Source: Verrucomicrobiaceae bacterium
GTDB lineage: Bacteria > Verrucomicrobiota > Verrucomicrobiia > Verrucomicrobiales > Akkermansiaceae
Assembly: GCA_027485995.1 (NCBI GenBank)
Contig: JAIXPW010000034.1
Span: forward strand, 1-52,783
Length of the DNA: 52,783 nt
Reading direction: 5' to 3'
The notes under the pieces were generated by a model. The model was not told where the DNA came from. It worked only from the letters and a program-made list of their open reading frames with translations, and made no database searches. The position numbers and the translations under genes are program-made. Positions 52,400-52,783 of this stretch are shown here, one piece after another (within the stretch, counting starts at the first letter, position 1; each line of letters begins with the position of its first letter).

Positions 52400-52702
52400 A
52401 TGGAGGACAAGCCGCAGCCGAACATCCGCTTCTTCCGCACGAAGCGGTTCTGGTTCCGATGGGCGGTGCCGGGCTTGCTGCTGGCGTGTTGGGTGGAGGC
52501 ATGCCTCTATGCTCAGCAGATCCGGTTTAGTTTCATCACATCTACATCGCAGTCACTCTATTTCATTACTTCTGATAGAGGTAATTTTTGGATAGCTGTA
52601 CAGCGATTCCGGTATCTACCCGTTGCCGCAGGCTTTCAAGGGTTTGGAAATTTTAATGCTGGATTTCACGGGTGTCCGGTTGAATCGAATTTGAGAGTTT
52701 AG
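52400..52702 (+). CDS. Small membrane protein, hypothetical
   Basis: 100 residues with AGGA about 10 nt before the ATG. A basic N-terminus (RFFRTKRFWFRW) precedes one hydrophobic segment (AVPGLLLACWVEACLYAQ). The rest is aromatic-rich (ITSTSQSLYFITSDRGNFWI), probably extracytoplasmic. Divergent from hflK. The 81 bases after it show no gene. Confidence 0.6.
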   Translation: MEDKPQPNIRFFRTKRFWFRWAVPGLLLACWVEACLYAQQIRFSFITSTSQSLYFITSDRGNFWIAVQRFRYLPVAAGFQGFGNFNAGFHGCPVESNLRV

Positions 52703-52783
52703 AATGCTTTCCTGATGAGAGGCTTAGGTTTGGAAATCGATGTGACGGATTTGAATCCCGGAGCGTCAGCTTGCAGGATGTGC

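Overview
The window looks like chromosomal DNA of a Verrucomicrobiota bacterium, probably Verrucomicrobiales of the Luteolibacter/Haloferula type. This is inferred from the GC-rich sequence, the protein style (a very large secreted protein with an STN-like domain, a YDG/MBG-repeat exoprotein, a DUF5107-TPR protein) and the nusA-infB-rbfA order. No database search was possible. All gene names rest on motifs read by eye.

Left chromosomal part (1-12.5 kb): the 3' end of metH, carrying an in-frame REP-associated tyrosine transposase (RAYT) bounded by perfect 24-bp inverted REP-like hairpins; a secreted GH20 beta-N-acetylhexosaminidase; a minus-strand operon of LuxR regulator, DUF2071 protein, SAM methyltransferase and small membrane protein; an rluE-like pseudouridine synthase; and a DUF5107-TPR protein divergent from an AraC regulator.

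Integrated island (12.59-32.57 kb, about 20 kb): it sits in the 3' end of a tRNA-Lys(TTT) gene. The intact tRNA is at the right end and a 25-bp duplicate of its 3' part (with the next acceptor base changed) is at the left end. The left arm (plus strand) has a tyrosine integrase, an unknown gene, an excisionase-like HTH protein, a RepA/DnaB-like ATPase, and an intergenic field of CCTGCACC-type repeats with a hairpin that looks like a replication origin. The right end has a terminase-small-subunit-like gene. Together these resemble a phage satellite (PICI-like). Most of the island is one minus-strand cargo operon: PLD-SNF2 helicase, Eco57I-type adenine methylase, RecF/SMC-like ATPase, HNH nuclease, half-length CpXC-like protein, 14-CxxC zinc protein, ArdC/ImmA-like metallopeptidase, HIRAN-GIY-YIG protein and an Mrr_N winged-helix protein. 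This is very likely an anti-phage defence locus built on a helicase-methylase-ATPase core. Two of its genes (ATPase and HIRAN-GIY-YIG) are bracketed by direct duplications of the 3' end of the preceding gene, a scar of how they joined the operon.

Right chromosomal part (32.6-52.8 kb): a HAD hydrolase; nusA-infB-rbfA with an intrinsic-terminator hairpin in the nusA leader; a secreted protein of about 2277 residues with an STN-like insertion; a short vanadium-haloperoxidase-like N-terminal fragment; a strong bidirectional terminator; a secreted 1362-residue FN3/YDG repeat protein; the hflK-hflC pair; and a small membrane protein at the right edge.
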